DNA of 64,000 nt from Acanthacorydalis orientalis (GCA_034766995.1 CM068313.1:40781496-40845495), one strand, 5' to 3'. Shown: positions 26,583 to 39,882, numbered from the stretch's first letter. A program made the numbers and translations. Notes: generated by a model from the sequence alone, not told the origin.

Positions 26583-26858
26583 TGATTATTGATCATTAAT
26601 GGTTATCGGCTAAGCTCATTTTGATGGCGGTTTGATAACTAAGAACATTTAGCTTAAGAAACAATAAAAATGACCAATCATTATTTATTGAACATTTTCG
26701 ATTTGAACTTTTTTATGGCTTATGGAAAGAAATAATTCATTTGTGAAAGTGAGTTTAACTATAGTTTCGAACAAAATAACTATTTTTATTGTTTTTTTAA
26801 TATTTTATATAAAATCTTCATGTTTGCTAATGATAAGTTACAATTTTACTAAGTTTCA

Positions 26859-26863
<5 letters not shown>

Positions 26864-26907
<44 letters not shown>
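26864..26907. repeat. (TA)n microsatellite
   Basis: Uninterrupted TA run. Confidence 0.95.
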
Positions 26908-26909
<2 letters not shown>

Positions 26910-29900
26910 TTTTAAAACTAGATTTAATTAAACTAAACTTAAATTTGGTTTCAATATTGAAGAAACTCGAATACCTCGTACGATACACTAAGGCTAATAT
27001 GGTAGAACCTTTTTCTAGTAACAAAGATTTTAATTATCGTGAGTTCTTCGTTTCAATCTATAATAGTTTTCATTGAAGTGTATGTAGGTATACACCTACA
27101 TGTATATTTTTTGCTCATGATTTGATTTACAAAAATGTTTTGAGAATTTACGGAAATTTAAAACATCCTACAATATGTAAATTAATTTAAATTTCTTAAA
27201 GCAATTAACTAAAAAAGTGCTTTTCCAAACAAACATACTATGCAATAAAAAACAAACTAATTTGCTTTTTAATTTATTATTTACAATATCTTTCCACGAT
27301 AACGAACTCTCTTGAAAAAAACATATTAGTTATAAATTAATGAAGAAAATTTCTATCGGAGTAAAGAAGTTTGACACTGATTTCATTTACTTCGGCAATG
27401 ATATAATATAAAGTGAAAAGATATTATTTTAGCAATACAATACAGTTCAATACTGATTCTTTAGGCTTTAAATATATTCAAAGGGAATTAATTGTCAACG
27501 CCTAATATGATTACGTTTAATAATAATGATAGCTTTTAACTGTTTTAGCATAGTATTTATGAAGTTTCTGGATTTGATTCTTGAATTCTAGGATAGTAGT
27601 ACCTAAATTTATTCAATTTTATCAGCTCTGCATTTACCATATTTATTATGGGAAAAATATTAGCTGTTTATTTATAGAGCAATCAAGCTTTCTAACATAA
27701 TTGGAAGGAATCAGAGTTCACTAGCTGTATAAACAGAATAAAAAGGAATTTATTGTCTAATAGATGAAATATAAGACTGAAAACTGGCATAAATTACTGT
27801 TTTAATGAGTCTATTAATATGTCATGGTGTTGATAATTTTATTTAAAATATTTTGAATCTCAGTCAAGATCTACACTATTTTAGTATTTTCTATGAACCG
27901 AAACCAAACGAACAAATGCGACTCAATATAAATAATAGAATTCTCACCTTTTTTGAAAAGGGAAGTTTCAATAATTGATGTATAAATGTCAATAAATTAT
28001 TTTAGAATTGATTTAAAAGTATATTTCAAATGAATTGCATTCCCTTTATATCTTTTATATTAAAGAAGTGCATTACTTGAAACAAGTCACGTTTTTAATG
28101 TTCACGTGAATAGTACATGCTTTTATTTCACTGCTAGGAAATATAAGACTGAAAGAAATAAAACAGTTTATGAAAATGAACGACAATTCTAAATACAACG
28201 ATATATTTTGTTAAAACTTATTAAAATATTGCTTTGTTTCAAGTTAGTTCTTGTAAAAAGGATGAACGTATATACTTTATTTTTGATTCCCTTATATAAC
28301 ATGAAATACTGTTTAATCTACCAATATGTCAAGCAATGAAACGAAAAGTTTTTTACAAAAAATGAAACAGGGTGGATATTTTTTAGTTTTTCAAATAAAC
28401 CATGACAGCAATAAAGATGTGAGAAAAATAAGAATAGATATCAAATTATAAGACAAGATTATATTTTCTATATTCTTTTTATACTATATTTCTTGTATAG
28501 TGTATTGTTGTATGTTATTATAATATTTAAAATATTATTTTAAAACCAAATTCCTTGTAATAATAATGGATTTTTTGTAATGTAGAAATATCATAATAAC
28601 TTTAGTTATCTTTTAAAAAAAATATTACAATACATTTTTTCAAATGTGACAGAATGTAAAATTACAGAATTAAAATAATAAAGAAGGTTTGAAATTAAGA
28701 ATTTATCAACTTGATTATAACAATATTTTCAAAAAAAAGTTTTTGAAATTATGTTATCTCTGCTAAAGTACTTTTTTCTATATAAAAACTTCAATATATT
28801 ATAAAAATATAAGCACAACACAAAGCATTTCGATTATATAAAAATGTACTCAATATAATTTAAAGATATATTTCAGTTGAAAACATTTTTCACTGATTTT
28901 TTCAAGGATATACTTTTAAAATAAAATTCAACAATGAAAGAATTAAGACAGAACAAGAAAAATGAAAAATTAAGATTTTCCTGCAATTAACTCGTGGTTT
29001 CAATTTGTAATTTTAAAACATTTTACTGATTACATGAATTAAATGATAATTAAATTACATTTTATTTATTGAAAGGGTGAATAAATGTTGACTTTTAAAA
29101 ATTATTCTAGATAAATGGTTTACTGTAAAATATTAGAAAGAATTAATAAATAAAAATGAGAATATTTTAAAAGAACGATACTTTACTAAAAAAAATCAGG
29201 ATTTTGTAAACAAAGGCATAACAAAAAAAAGAAAATAAATAATTAAAACAACGTGTTTCAATATTCCTTCCTGGAGTAAATAATTATTAAGATGATAAAT
29301 CCATAAGTTATTCAAAATTTATATCTTCCATTATACTTACATCCTACTAATTTCATTAAAAAAGCGATTGTGTTGATAAATGAAGTCTGTGAGATTTCAA
29401 GCCTCTAGGTTAGAGCCTTATTCTAACTTCAAAAATTCACTTATATTTTAACTTACAAAGAGACCTTCTAACTATAAAAGGTTAGATACTATATTAAAAA
29501 CGATAACTGCATAAAATTTTAGCAGATTTACAGTAATTTAAACATATTGTTTATGTATAAATTATACATGTAAAAACTCATTACTACGTTACAAATTATT
29601 GACATTTAAAAATAAAGAAATACAATCTTAAAAACTGGACTAACAAAAAAATGGCATTAAATATACAATTAATGACAATTTAAGTTCCGTACAAAATTAT
29701 TTTATTAAACATATATTTTGTTACCTAATAATACCATTTCAATTTAATTACACGTACTAAACAATGTTTTAAATGCATATATGATATTACAGCACAATTT
29801 AATAACGGTATAAACACATTATACGGTGTATTGCTTTGAATTATGAATTGATTGCATTACATCTCAGCGGTATCACACTAATTTGGTTATATTATATAAT

Positions 29901-30016
29901 TTTAGGCTATTGTCAAGTCATTATTAGGTAATTATGTTACATATATAAGCAATATTATATTTTAATTATAAATAAAATGTTCCGCGCTTAAGTTGATTTA
30001 TCATTTCTTCATTGAT

Positions 30017-30019
<3 letters not shown>

Positions 30020-30084
<65 letters not shown>
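30020..30084. repeat. (TA)n microsatellite
   Basis: Uninterrupted TA run of about 65 bp. Confidence 0.95.
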
Positions 30085-30088
<4 letters not shown>

Positions 30089-30439
30089 CATATAATATGT
30101 ATTATATTAATTATCCATAACTTCGTTCGTGATCCGTTTTAAATTAGAGAAATATTGGAATTATAAAATCGATACTCACTGTATGGAATAATACAAAAAA
30201 GCTCAGTTAACTTGTTTTTTTATGGAATACACAATATCATTTTACACCGTTGTCTGGTTTGAAAATATTTCAAATGCATTGTATCTAATGACAGTGTATA
30301 CTGTACTTTGTACGTTATTGATTAGCTGGCACGTTGGGATTTTTGCCAATAACGGTGAAAAAAAACCAATTCAAATATTCAAGACAGTGTTGGGAAAACA
30401 AAGTTTTCCATACGTTGATAAAATATACCCCCAACATAT

Positions 30440-30600
30440 AGAAATAAACCTAGCGAACGCACGGTCATAACTCCATTACCTCGGGCACGACGTCGACGAC
30501 GCATTGACGTCATTGGTGGGGGTGCCGCTCTGACTCTATTGGTTTTTCGTTGGAGCGTCTCCAACGCAAATAATATAACGCCTGTTAGTGCTACTGGTAT
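30440..30600. promoter_or_regulatory. promoter/enhancer-like island with CRE and CCAAT boxes
   Basis: CpG-rich block. The CRE octamer TGACGTCA at 30505-30512 overlaps an inverted CCAAT box (ATTGG, 30512-30516), and a second ATTGG lies at 30538-30542. A perfect inverted repeat CGTTGGAG/CTCCAACG (30548-30566, 3-base loop) follows. It sits about 20 bp beyond the donor of candidate exon C, at the start of that exon's intron. Confidence 0.4.
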
Positions 30601-30615
30601 TTTCCTATGACTCAC

Positions 30616-30681
30616 CTGCCATACACAGAATTTTCCCCGTGGCATTTTACTGCTGCATTCATCTAACCCATTCCACGTCAT
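30616..30681 (-). CDS. candidate first coding exon C, product unrecognised
   Basis: On the minus strand an ATG at 30679-30681 opens 22 codons (MTWNGLDECSSK..., ending ...GKFCVWQ) that stop exactly at a perfect consensus donor, CAG|GTGAGT (30616/30615). The exon would end in phase 0. It neighbours the CRE/CCAAT island, as an alternative promoter and first exon might. Phase 0 would not read on into exon B, where it meets a stop after 20 codons, so it would need a different partner or belongs to another transcript. A chance donor after a chance ATG cannot be ruled out. Confidence 0.33.
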
Positions 30682-31278
30682 GTCAAAATAGGTGCATTAT
30701 CAAAATGGCAAGGCTTGTCAATTGTGTCAAGAGTAAAATGCGATTGAAATGTCAATTTCAAATTGATTGAGTTTTAAGTTTAGTAGGTCATTTTTATTTC
30801 CTACTATTCGGCACACGATGCTATTGGAAACAATTAAATGTATCCGTAACAGAATACACTTCGAAAGTAATAACGCGTGAAGTTGAATTAATAATGGATT
30901 AGCATTAATATGCATGTGTATATTATCATACAACAAATTAAAAAGAATATTAAAGTTAAAAAGATACACTGTACTTGAATACATTTACATGCATAGTTTA
31001 TCATTGGAACGAATGCACACAACAAACATTATAAATCAATAAATTTATTTTTAGTTATGTAAACTAACATTAGAGTACGAGGTTTCCAAATATTCACTTG
31101 TGATTCCGTACGACTACCAATTGTGTTAGTTTCCGTCCTTGGATTTATTCTTATTTAATATCCTACCATTTTCAGATTTGATACAAACATCTTTTTACAA
31201 AGTGCCGATTTTATTATCGTTAGTTGACAGGATAAAATAAATCTATATATCAGACGATTTGTTGAAGAGCATATTCCC

Positions 31279-32132
31279 TTAACACTTTGACTGTAAAAAA
31301 AATTAACATAAATCCCGCATTAGGCCAAGATTGTTATTAGAAATAGGACAATGAAAATAATGCAATCCTTACATATCCAGACGCAATAAGTTCAGTTCAT
31401 ATTTAACCGGTAAAGAAGTAAGTACATGAAGGATGCTAAGTGCTATAATTTGTGATAACGAATGATAACAAATTAGGCGCAGATGTTGATTTGGACGAGA
31501 TGATGCAAGAATTACTTATTGAAGAAGAGATCGAAACTAATAATGCCAAAGAGAGTACAGTTGAATGTTGTGAATGAAAGAAATTCAGTGGAAAGCAAAA
31601 ATCATTTTCATATACTGGAACAGGTGGCTTATTCAAAGAAATACCTGATACTATATGAAGTGTGTTTTCCATGTTCATTGTTATAAATCACTTTGTATCT
31701 GAAACATACATGCAGAGTAGAAAGGAAATAAGTCTAAACTTACTGCAAATGCACGACTGCATCAATGGACCCCAACTAATTCCGAAACATTAAAAACATT
31801 CTTAGGATTACTGCTGTGGATGGGACTTGTGAAAAAAAATCCTATGGCTAATTATTAGTCAACAAACCAATTTTTTTGTTTTCAATAATACATTAATGTA
31901 TTGTTTTCATATGAAGTATTTTTTTTAAATTAAACTGTTTATAATAATACATTATTATATTGTTTTCATATTTTATTAGTCTCTTTACAACATCCTGTCG
32001 ACTATCATTCAAAATACCTACTTAGATCATTTCTGTCCAGCCAATATTCCCACTACTCACATTCGGTAAGATAGCCCATTGGAAACTTCATGCGTCATTC
32101 GAATTCGGGTGACATGACAGTCAAAGTGTTAA
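31279..32132 (+). mobile_element. internally deleted piggyBac-family element
   Basis: TTAA plus a perfect 16-bp inverted repeat, TTAACACTTTGACTGT, at both ends (31279-31294 and 32117-32132). The interior is 0.85 kb against about 2.4 kb for an autonomous piggyBac, and holds only the N-terminal part of a transposase. Confidence 0.88.
31480..31860 (+). pseudogene. piggyBac transposase N-terminal remnant
   Basis: An acidic stretch, ADVDLDEMMQELLIEEEI, reads from about 31480. After a frame change, FKEIPDTI leads into a stop near 31657 and SVFSMFIVINHF. A further frame gives the family's conserved block, ending TLKTFLGLLLWMGLVKKNPM and NY followed by a stop near 31858. This matches the start of the DDE_Tnp_1_7 domain (E..FlGl...mG.vk.P). 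The catalytic Asp residues and the C-terminal zinc-binding region are missing. Confidence 0.8.
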
Positions 32133-33274
32133 AAGATTTAGGGAGTTCACAAGACACAAATTATTTAAGACATTTTAGAAGACTTAAAAATCTCAGAAAA
32201 GACTCTCTTAAAAGACTCAGAATGGAAGCTTGGACTCGAATTGAATGATTTTGTCGATAACTTATAATGCTAATTACTTAGTTACGAATGCCTGACATTT
32301 TTTATATAACGTTAAATTTATACAAGTATGCATAGAATATTCGATTAATAAATTCGCTTAAAAATCATATATTTCAGAATAAGATTTTCGAAACACAAAT
32401 AATAGATACAGAGTGCACATAGTTAGTAAAAAAAGTTTGTGGCACATACAATTTTATTAAATAGTCTTTTAAACTCCTCTATTCTTCATATGATTTTTTT
32501 CAAGTTTTAATAATTTTAAATACAATTTTATATTGATAATTTTTTTTATTATTTGGTTCATAGGAAAATAATTGAGGTTCTTGTTTTCTCAATTCTAACC
32601 TGATTTTTTTTCAATGGAACTGTCATTTCATCGTGTTCATGTTAATATCAATTTCGAGTACATTTTTCGGTTTGTATTTTGGTAATATCGACTTTGGTTT
32701 TATTATCAATTTTGCTTCAAATTGGGCTATTGAATTAAAGACGGAAAAGAAGAAGCAAATAAGATTAATACAGATTCGGAAGAATTAATCTTTTTTAATT
32801 GTTGTTTTTCAAAAATTAAATAAGAAGAGTGAACATATAAATCAAAAAAGGCATGATAATAATAATAACATCTATTTACAATACATCATGATAGCTAGCA
32901 GGATGTTCCTTTGAGAACAAAACTATCACATGTTATATATTCTTCCTTTTTAATATCTTGTTGAAAGCAGAATGGATGGCTCTATAATGTAAGATTTCAA
33001 TTCATCCTAGATTTCCACGATGAAAATATATTTATCTACATCTTTCCTATAAAATATCTTTCCTATTTAATTTATATTTATGATCGTTATAAGTAAATCG
33101 GAAAAGTTAATCTTTGATAAAACTCTTTCCATGCTGGTTATTCATATAATCATTTTAAAATACACTAGTGTTACAGTCTGTCTTATTTACATTTAACTAG
33201 AATGTCTATTATAGTAAAAGATTTTTGACTTTATAAATTTAATGGAAAAAAAAGATTAAAACAAGACATGTAAA
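32133..33274. other. AT-rich sequence, nothing recognised
   Basis: No open frame, terminus or tandem structure that stands out. Confidence 0.5.
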
Positions 33275-34522
33275 ACTGAGAATATGACTTTGTACTTTAA
33301 ATTAGAAATCATTATTATTTTTCTTTCTTATTTCACTAAAATGCTTGATCATATCCCTAAAGTAATTAAATCAGAATTAAAAAAGTCGAGTTTTAGTATT
33401 GAAATGTATTTATTAGAACTATATTTGTTTCACTCAAGTTGTAAACTTTTAAACTGTATTCAATGTTTAGACTGAACATCTTGTTTAAATTATTTTAATT
33501 TAGTAATATATTTCAACAATAAGTTTTTAACTTAAAGGAATTAAAAAATGTACATTTTAAGATATTCTGTATAAAGGTGCATTCAACTTCTTTTATTATT
33601 TTTTAAAGTGATAAAATAAATTGAATTAATTGAATTGAAGTGTAAAGTTTTAAAATTAATAATTTTAATTTTTAACACATTCTACTATACAACTTGTTAA
33701 ATAAATTCTTAAAAAATAATTCGAATAAGTAACGGTTTTATTATAAAATAAGAGAGCGATTCAAGCTCCAATGGTTTAATTATTCTCATTTTAATGGATT
33801 TTACTCGAATTATTATACATTTATAATTAAAAAAATATTTACAACAATTATGAAAACATGTCGACAATGAAACAAGACAGTGATCGGATGACACGTATAT
33901 AAAGAGGATAAAACAGGATTTACGTCCATTAAAATTAAATGTCATGCAATGAACAGTATGAGAGAATGAAATGTACTTAATTTTTATACGTTTTATTGAG
34001 CTCGAAAGCTTAAATTGTTAACAAGTACATGTTCGAGAGTCATGATAATTCAGGATGACACTAATTTGCTAAATGTTATGAAAAAACTGATGTTTATACA
34101 ATGAAATTTCTATTATAAATTGTAATTTAAATTATTACAATAATATTTAATAATGTATGTTTTAAATTTGTTTATTTATGTAATAAATTAAAGGTACTTT
34201 CTTTTCTTGAAATCTACTTTATAACTTAGATTAATAAATACTATAAGGCTACTTTGTTCATAAGAAATTAGTAACAAGTGGTGTTAATATGTATTACCGA
34301 TGAAAATATAGTAACTATAAATTGTTAGATATACGAGTATAGTATCAAATTACAATATTAATATTTTTAATTATGTTTGTATATTGCCAGTGTAGTTTCG
34401 ATTTCAAGTTTTTTAAAAATTCATCAACGGTAAACATATTAATAATGAAATAGACACAATAAAGCATTTGATCAATGTGAAGTGCTTAAACCCAAGGTCA
34501 AGTCACTCAAATCTATTTTACC
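33275..34522 (+). repeat. copy 1 of a direct tandem duplication
   Basis: Full-length unit of about 1.25 kb beginning actgagaatatgact. Its first 0.46 kb and last 0.2 kb recur in copy 2 with scattered substitutions. The ORF at 33284-33475 is an AT-rich chance frame disrupted in copy 2. Confidence 0.9.
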
Positions 34523-35249
34523 ACTGAAAATGTGATTTTGTACTTTAGATTAGAAATCATTATTTTTTTCTTTCTTATTTCACTTAAATACTTGATCATA
34601 CCCCTAAAGTAATTAAATCAGAATTAAAAAAAAGAATATTATCAGTCGAGTTTTAGTATTGAAATGTATTTATTAGAACTGTATTTGTTTCACTCAAGTT
34701 GTAAACTTTTAAACTGTATTCAATGTTTAGTCTGAACATCTTGTTTAAATTATTTTAATTTAGTAATATATTTCAAGAATAAGTTTTTAACTTAAAGGAA
34801 TTAAAAAATGTACATTTTAAGATATTCTGTATAAAGGTGCATTCAACTTCTTTTAATTTTTTTTGAAATGATAAAATAAATTGAATTGATTTAATTGAAG
34901 TGTCAAATTTTAAAATTAATATTATTGCCAAAAAATATTAATTTTAATTTTTAACACAGTCTACTATATAACTTGTTAAATAAATTCTTAAAAAATAATT
35001 CGAATAAGTACCGGTCTTATTAAAATAAATATATTAACTATAAATTGTTAGATATACGAGTATAGTGTCAAATTATAATATTAATATTTTTAATTATGTT
35101 TGTATATTCCCAGTGTAGTTTCGATTTCAAGTATTTTAAAAATTCATCAACGGTAAACATATTAATAATGAAATAGACACAATAAAGCATTTGACCAATG
35201 TGAAGTGCTTAAACCTCAAGGTCAAGTCACTCAAATCTATTTTACCACT
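34523..35249 (+). repeat. copy 2 of the tandem duplication, internally deleted
   Basis: Starts actgaaaatgtgatt directly at the end of copy 1 and ends at the same accact sequence (35244-35249). It lacks the part of copy 1 from about 33750 to 34300, with the join near 35020-35035. It has small insertions, for example agaatattatc near 34633. Confidence 0.9.
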
Positions 35250-36176
35250 CCAGCACGCAATTAATGTCAGCGCACTAGGAATTATGATATATACTAAGGG
35301 TTACTCCCTTCATAAGTAATTGATAATACAAAGATATGTAACTCTCTAGTTAGTAATTTAATACAACTGATAATATACAGGTAACAAATAACACTCATGT
35401 ATGATGATACGATTACGATAAATAAAATATTAATACCTTTGGCCAACAATTTATATATCAAAGTTTGAGAAATGATAGTTAATTATTTATATTCCTTTAA
35501 CGTAAATATTTAACAAATAATTTTTATAACATTGATATTTGATATTTGTTGGAAATTGCTTTTTGTCAGTGACACAAAGTGTCAAGGTTTCAAGATTTAG
35601 GTGACATATTCAGAGTCCAACATATTGTACGGTATTTTCAATAAAAAAAACTTAGTTTTTTACTTTTTCAGAACACTACAGTTATTTTCAATTATATTTT
35701 TATATTATATCTTTGTAAGATTATTTCAATTGAATTAAAAACTGTATATTTCATGTGCAGACACTTATATACACAATTTACTACAAGTCCAACATGAAAT
35801 TTGTTTTTTTAAAGTTTTAGAACATTATTTGATAGTATTTCCGTTTCAGAATTATTATAATATAATATTTAGTTAGCTTTTTCTGTATCTAACGATGATA
35901 GTATCTCCATCAAAATAAGTATAAACAGTATCAAAAATAATCAATTGTTGAACATATGTTCACAGAAAATTTATTTCTGGTTTATGAGTTGAGTGAAAAA
36001 CTCATTTCTTAAAGAGAATATAGCCAAAATACCACAATTTTATTGCGACATCAATTTTTTTTTACTTCGTTAACGTTATTCACATTCTTTTACTATTTTT
36101 ATTAACCTTTTAATAAATGTTTTTTCAAATGTAAATTTCTTTTATTAAGTGCAAGTAAAATAAAAATGGTAATATA
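35250..36176. other. AT-rich sequence, nothing recognised
   Basis: No gene, terminus or hairpin that can be supported. Confidence 0.5.
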
Positions 36177-37114
36177 TTAGGTTCGTGCATAATTAACGGT
36201 CGTTCTGCTCGAGCCCTTCGAATCTGACAAATTTATTACATTTTATTTTAATTTTTTCTACTAATATATTCCCTACTATTTAGGTAGTAAAAATGAACCA
36301 TCTTCATATTTGTGATATCATACTTTATCATTTCGAAAAAGAATGGACTGCAGCATAGTCATTTCGCGATCTCAAGGAACTCTTTGGTGATGGAACAATC
36401 GGCGAGTCAAGTTCGAAAATGGTCAATCGTTTTAAATCCGGCGACATAAGCTTAGCAAATGAGGAAAGAAGAGGTCGTCCGTCTAATTTTGATGATCACG
36501 CTCTTCAGATGTTCGTGAATGAAAGTTTGACAATAAGGATGCTGGCTGAACAATTCAATGTCGACCATTCAACGATCGTCAGATACTTCAAAAAGCTCAG
36601 ATAGCTAGATGGGTTCCTCATGAGCTCTACGACGACATCAAGGTCATCCGAGTTCGCACATTTAACCAATTGATTCAAAGAAAGGAGTAAAATTTCTTTC
36701 TTCAACATTTGGTAACAGATGATGTGTCATGACTTCTCTTCAAAAATGTTAAATGAAAGAAGGTTTGCGTTGATCCTCGCCAGACTCCGAAAAGAATTCC
36801 AAAGGTCGTCCATTGCAAAAAGACCATGTGATTACCACGTTAATCGCTCGTTCAAAAATTGGCAGATGGGTAAAATCTACGACGATTTGGATGAACGTGT
36901 TGCCGATGTCAAAATGTGGATCGTGTCGAAGAAACGTGATTTTTTTACCCGCGGAATTGATCGTTTGCCAAGTAAATGGGAAGCAGATATTGAAGTAGAC
37001 GTTGATTATGCTCCAGAATGATCGTTTAAACATGTGTTAAGTGTATTTCATTATTTTATTATTGAATAAATTTAGAATAAAAAAAAAACGATCGTAAATT
37101 ATGCACCAATCTAA
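36177..37114 (+). mobile_element. internally deleted mariner transposon
   Basis: Terminal repeats TTAGGTTCGTGCATAATTAA (left) and TTAGATTGGTGCATAATTTA (right, read inward), with TA on both outer flanks (36175-36176 and 37115-37116). The total of 0.94 kb is shorter than a full mariner of about 1.3 kb. Confidence 0.9.
36293..37021 (+). pseudogene. mariner transposase remnant, helix-turn-helix plus C-terminus
   Basis: ATG 36293 opens MNHLHICDIILYHFEKEWTA, then an internal TAG at 36356, then the DNA-binding region with the mariner hallmark RGRPSNFDDHALQ and LAEQFNVDHSTIVRYF, ending at a stop at 36602. After a deletion and frame changes the C-terminal block is recovered (ADVKMWIVSKKRDFFTRGID, LPSKWEADIEVDVDY) with a stop at about 37020. 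The central catalytic core with its Asp triad is essentially absent. The copy could only have moved with help from another transposase. Confidence 0.85.
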
Positions 37115-37446
37115 TAGTTTAAGGATTTTTCACGATTGAAAAAAAATGTTTAAAAAAACATTCAACAAATATATATTCAGTTGGTCAGTTTATAATTTTT
37201 TTTATTACTTGAATAGGATTTAAATTATTAAATCCACTTTAAAATTTTCTAATTTTCTGGGTTGTGTGCAGAATACAATTGAACTTGAAGTCGTTTAGAA
37301 ACCATTTTAAAGATTTTGCAAATTTCCAGAATTAAGATAATCGCCAAGCTAATAATATGAATTTTTTTCAGATCTTTATCTTCTTTCTTGTGTAAAATAA
37401 TCATGGTAGAGTCATTCCATTCTTCTAACATAACCTTTTTCTCTAG

Positions 37447-37510
<64 letters not shown>

Positions 37511-37614
37511 AGTGTGTGTGTGTGTGTGTGTGTGCATGTTTGTTTTCATTACAAAATTACCACACACTATATATCACGCACGCACACACACACATTATCT
37601 ATCTATCTATCTAT

Positions 37615-37681
<67 letters not shown>

Positions 37682-37767
37682 CACAATATCTTATATTTTA
37701 AAATTAAGTTGCAAATTGATTAAAAATCAAAAAGAGAAGAATACTATAATTAAGATATAGAACTTTC
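37115..37767. other. AT-rich sequence and compound microsatellites
   Basis: No gene seen. The second half is the complex microsatellite block at 37450-37674. Confidence 0.5.
37450..37674. repeat. complex microsatellite block
   Basis: In order: TA (37450-37500), GT (37512-37534), unique sequence, CA (about 37578-37594), TATC tetramers (37596-37613), CA (37615-37634), TA (37635-37674). Three overlapping frames on the plus strand here are repeat translations. Confidence 0.95.
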
Positions 37768-37971
37768 TTATTTATCATGCTGTATATTGAGCTGACCTTC
37801 GCCATCCTCATCAGATAACGAGAGCACCAAACCCTGAGGGTCATGATTCATGTCGTTGAGATCATCCCTTCTTTTCACGGGCCACGAATTCTCACGTACA
37901 TGTGGAGCAATTTCTTATGACCACCCGACGAAGCCACTGCTAGTATAGTTGAAAAGTGTCCATGAAGACAT
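37768..37971 (-). pseudogene. unrecognised open frame broken by one stop
   Basis: In a GC-richer island the minus strand reads MSSWTLFNYTSSGFVGWS from ATG 37969-37971 to a TAA at 37915-37917, and continues in the same frame for 48 more codons (EIAPHVRENSWPVKRRDD..., LSLSDEDGEGQLNIQHDK) to TAA 37768-37770. One internal stop in an otherwise open, charged and protein-like frame suggests a decayed coding sequence or retrocopy. The plus strand is also fairly open. No family is recognised. Confidence 0.35.
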
Positions 37972-39170
37972 CTTCTTACTGACCTTGTTTTCTTCTTTAC
38001 ATATATTTTAAATTATATTCATTTCTCTTTAACACAATATGGTTACTTTGCATGGTGATGATTAACGATATGAATATTTTTTTAACATTTAGGCGTTTGG
38101 AGAAAAGTGTGAGAGTAATATTTTAGTTTAATTCATTATTTATTCAATAATTGGACGCTTTGCAAAAGAACACTGATACGTTACATAATTCACATTCCTT
38201 TTATTAGAGATTAGTGTAAACTAAAATATAGTATTAATTATTGATATATCATAAATCGTTTGGAAAATTACATGTACACGTGTACTTAATTACACATATA
38301 ACGTTTTCGGATGTTTAAAAACATAAATTAACGAATAAAATACATTAGTATGGAAATAAAAAAGAAAATTATAAAAGATGACCTATTATTACGACTTGAC
38401 ATTGGGTATGTAATAAATTAAGCATACAATCATGATATTTATTGAATTGCTTTGTTTAAATGATACCTGCGTGTTCAGTTTTAGAATAAAAGAAAATAAA
38501 TTACAGTTCACATTTTTCAAAAAGAAAAAAAATCTGCAACATCAAACTGATTTTGTATATTAAAGTAACACACATTTATAGCTTCATTGTCGGTTGCGTC
38601 ATATAATAACAATTGACACAATTATAACCACATTTTACTGCGGAATAATTCATTTTTCATAATTTACAATGAAATTAACATACATAAATAACATTTCCTG
38701 AATTAAAAATACAAAATTATTTATAGAGTAATTAAGAGATGTAACGCAGAGATAATGAAATTCATATACATCCGGTACAATACAAGAAAACATATTTTAC
38801 TACTTTGTATTGTGTGCAGACTCAGATTAATACAAATATATGGGCGTTTTTACTGAATGAGATGACACTTTTTCATATTCTTTAATTTGTTTGTTCATTA
38901 TCATAAGGTGGATAAAATGGAACAGATGTGTATTTACATCTTTCTTTATTATTACGCTTTTTTATAACACCCTTTTTTATTATGATTACATGTTCAACCG
39001 ATGAATAAAGTAAGCGAATAATTATACTAAAGTATTAAACTGATAAATAGTAAATGTTAATTGTATTCTTGATAAAACTGCTTAACTGCGAACTAACGAG
39101 TAGTTAAGATGATAAGAGGAAGAAATTAATGAACATTAAATAAGAGAATAACGTTTCTAATTTTATATAA

Positions 39171-39201
<31 letters not shown>

Positions 39202-39882
39202 CCTGTGTGTGTAATTATATGGTAACAAATATTATTTTTTTCTCATTAATTTCTATTTAAAATTTATTATAATAAACTAAAACATATTAAATAATTAGTG
39301 AACAAACTAGTGAAAAATAAATGACTATTGTTCAGTTGCGCCAGGAGTTCAATGGTACATTATTTTATGAATTGTAATAATCATAAACAAACGCTAGATA
39401 AAATAAATGTGAGTTCTGTTCAGCTGAGTGTATAAACCATGGAAAAATACAACGAACCGGAATCGAACTGAAGTCACGGTACAACGGATTCACAGACAGA
39501 TGCGCAGATTCTTAATGTTTATTTACAAGGTGTTAAAACACCGTGAAGGTTCTAAGTACATCACTAACAAATAGACATGATATATGCTCGATAAATATTG
39601 ATGCATATTATTTCCTATATTTTCACGTTTCAGAGAATAAATAAAATTTTGCGTTATGAGAATAATATTGTATATTTTCTTTAAAAAGGTTACATACTTT
39701 ACTTTTAGTACCGACATTCAAATAAATATACATCATTGGAATAACATTTTCACACTGAAAGAATATGTCTGCTTACATTTTTATTACATGATATTTATTA
39801 CATGATAAATAATGAACTGTAATTATTTTAAATTAACTTTCTTCATGTAGCAAATATTCGTAATTTAAGAATTAATAATCAG

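Larger units (their letters stand above)
26583..30440. other. AT-rich gene-free region
   Basis: About 3.9 kb with no convincing frame, element terminus or hairpin. It has fewer TA tracts than elsewhere: only 26864-26907 and 30020-30084. Confidence 0.5.

Noticed and set aside
36505..37033. Minus-strand frames of 67 and 94 codons over the 36-kb mariner
   Set aside because: Antisense of the plus-strand transposase, whose RGRPS...VDHSTIVR block is unmistakable.
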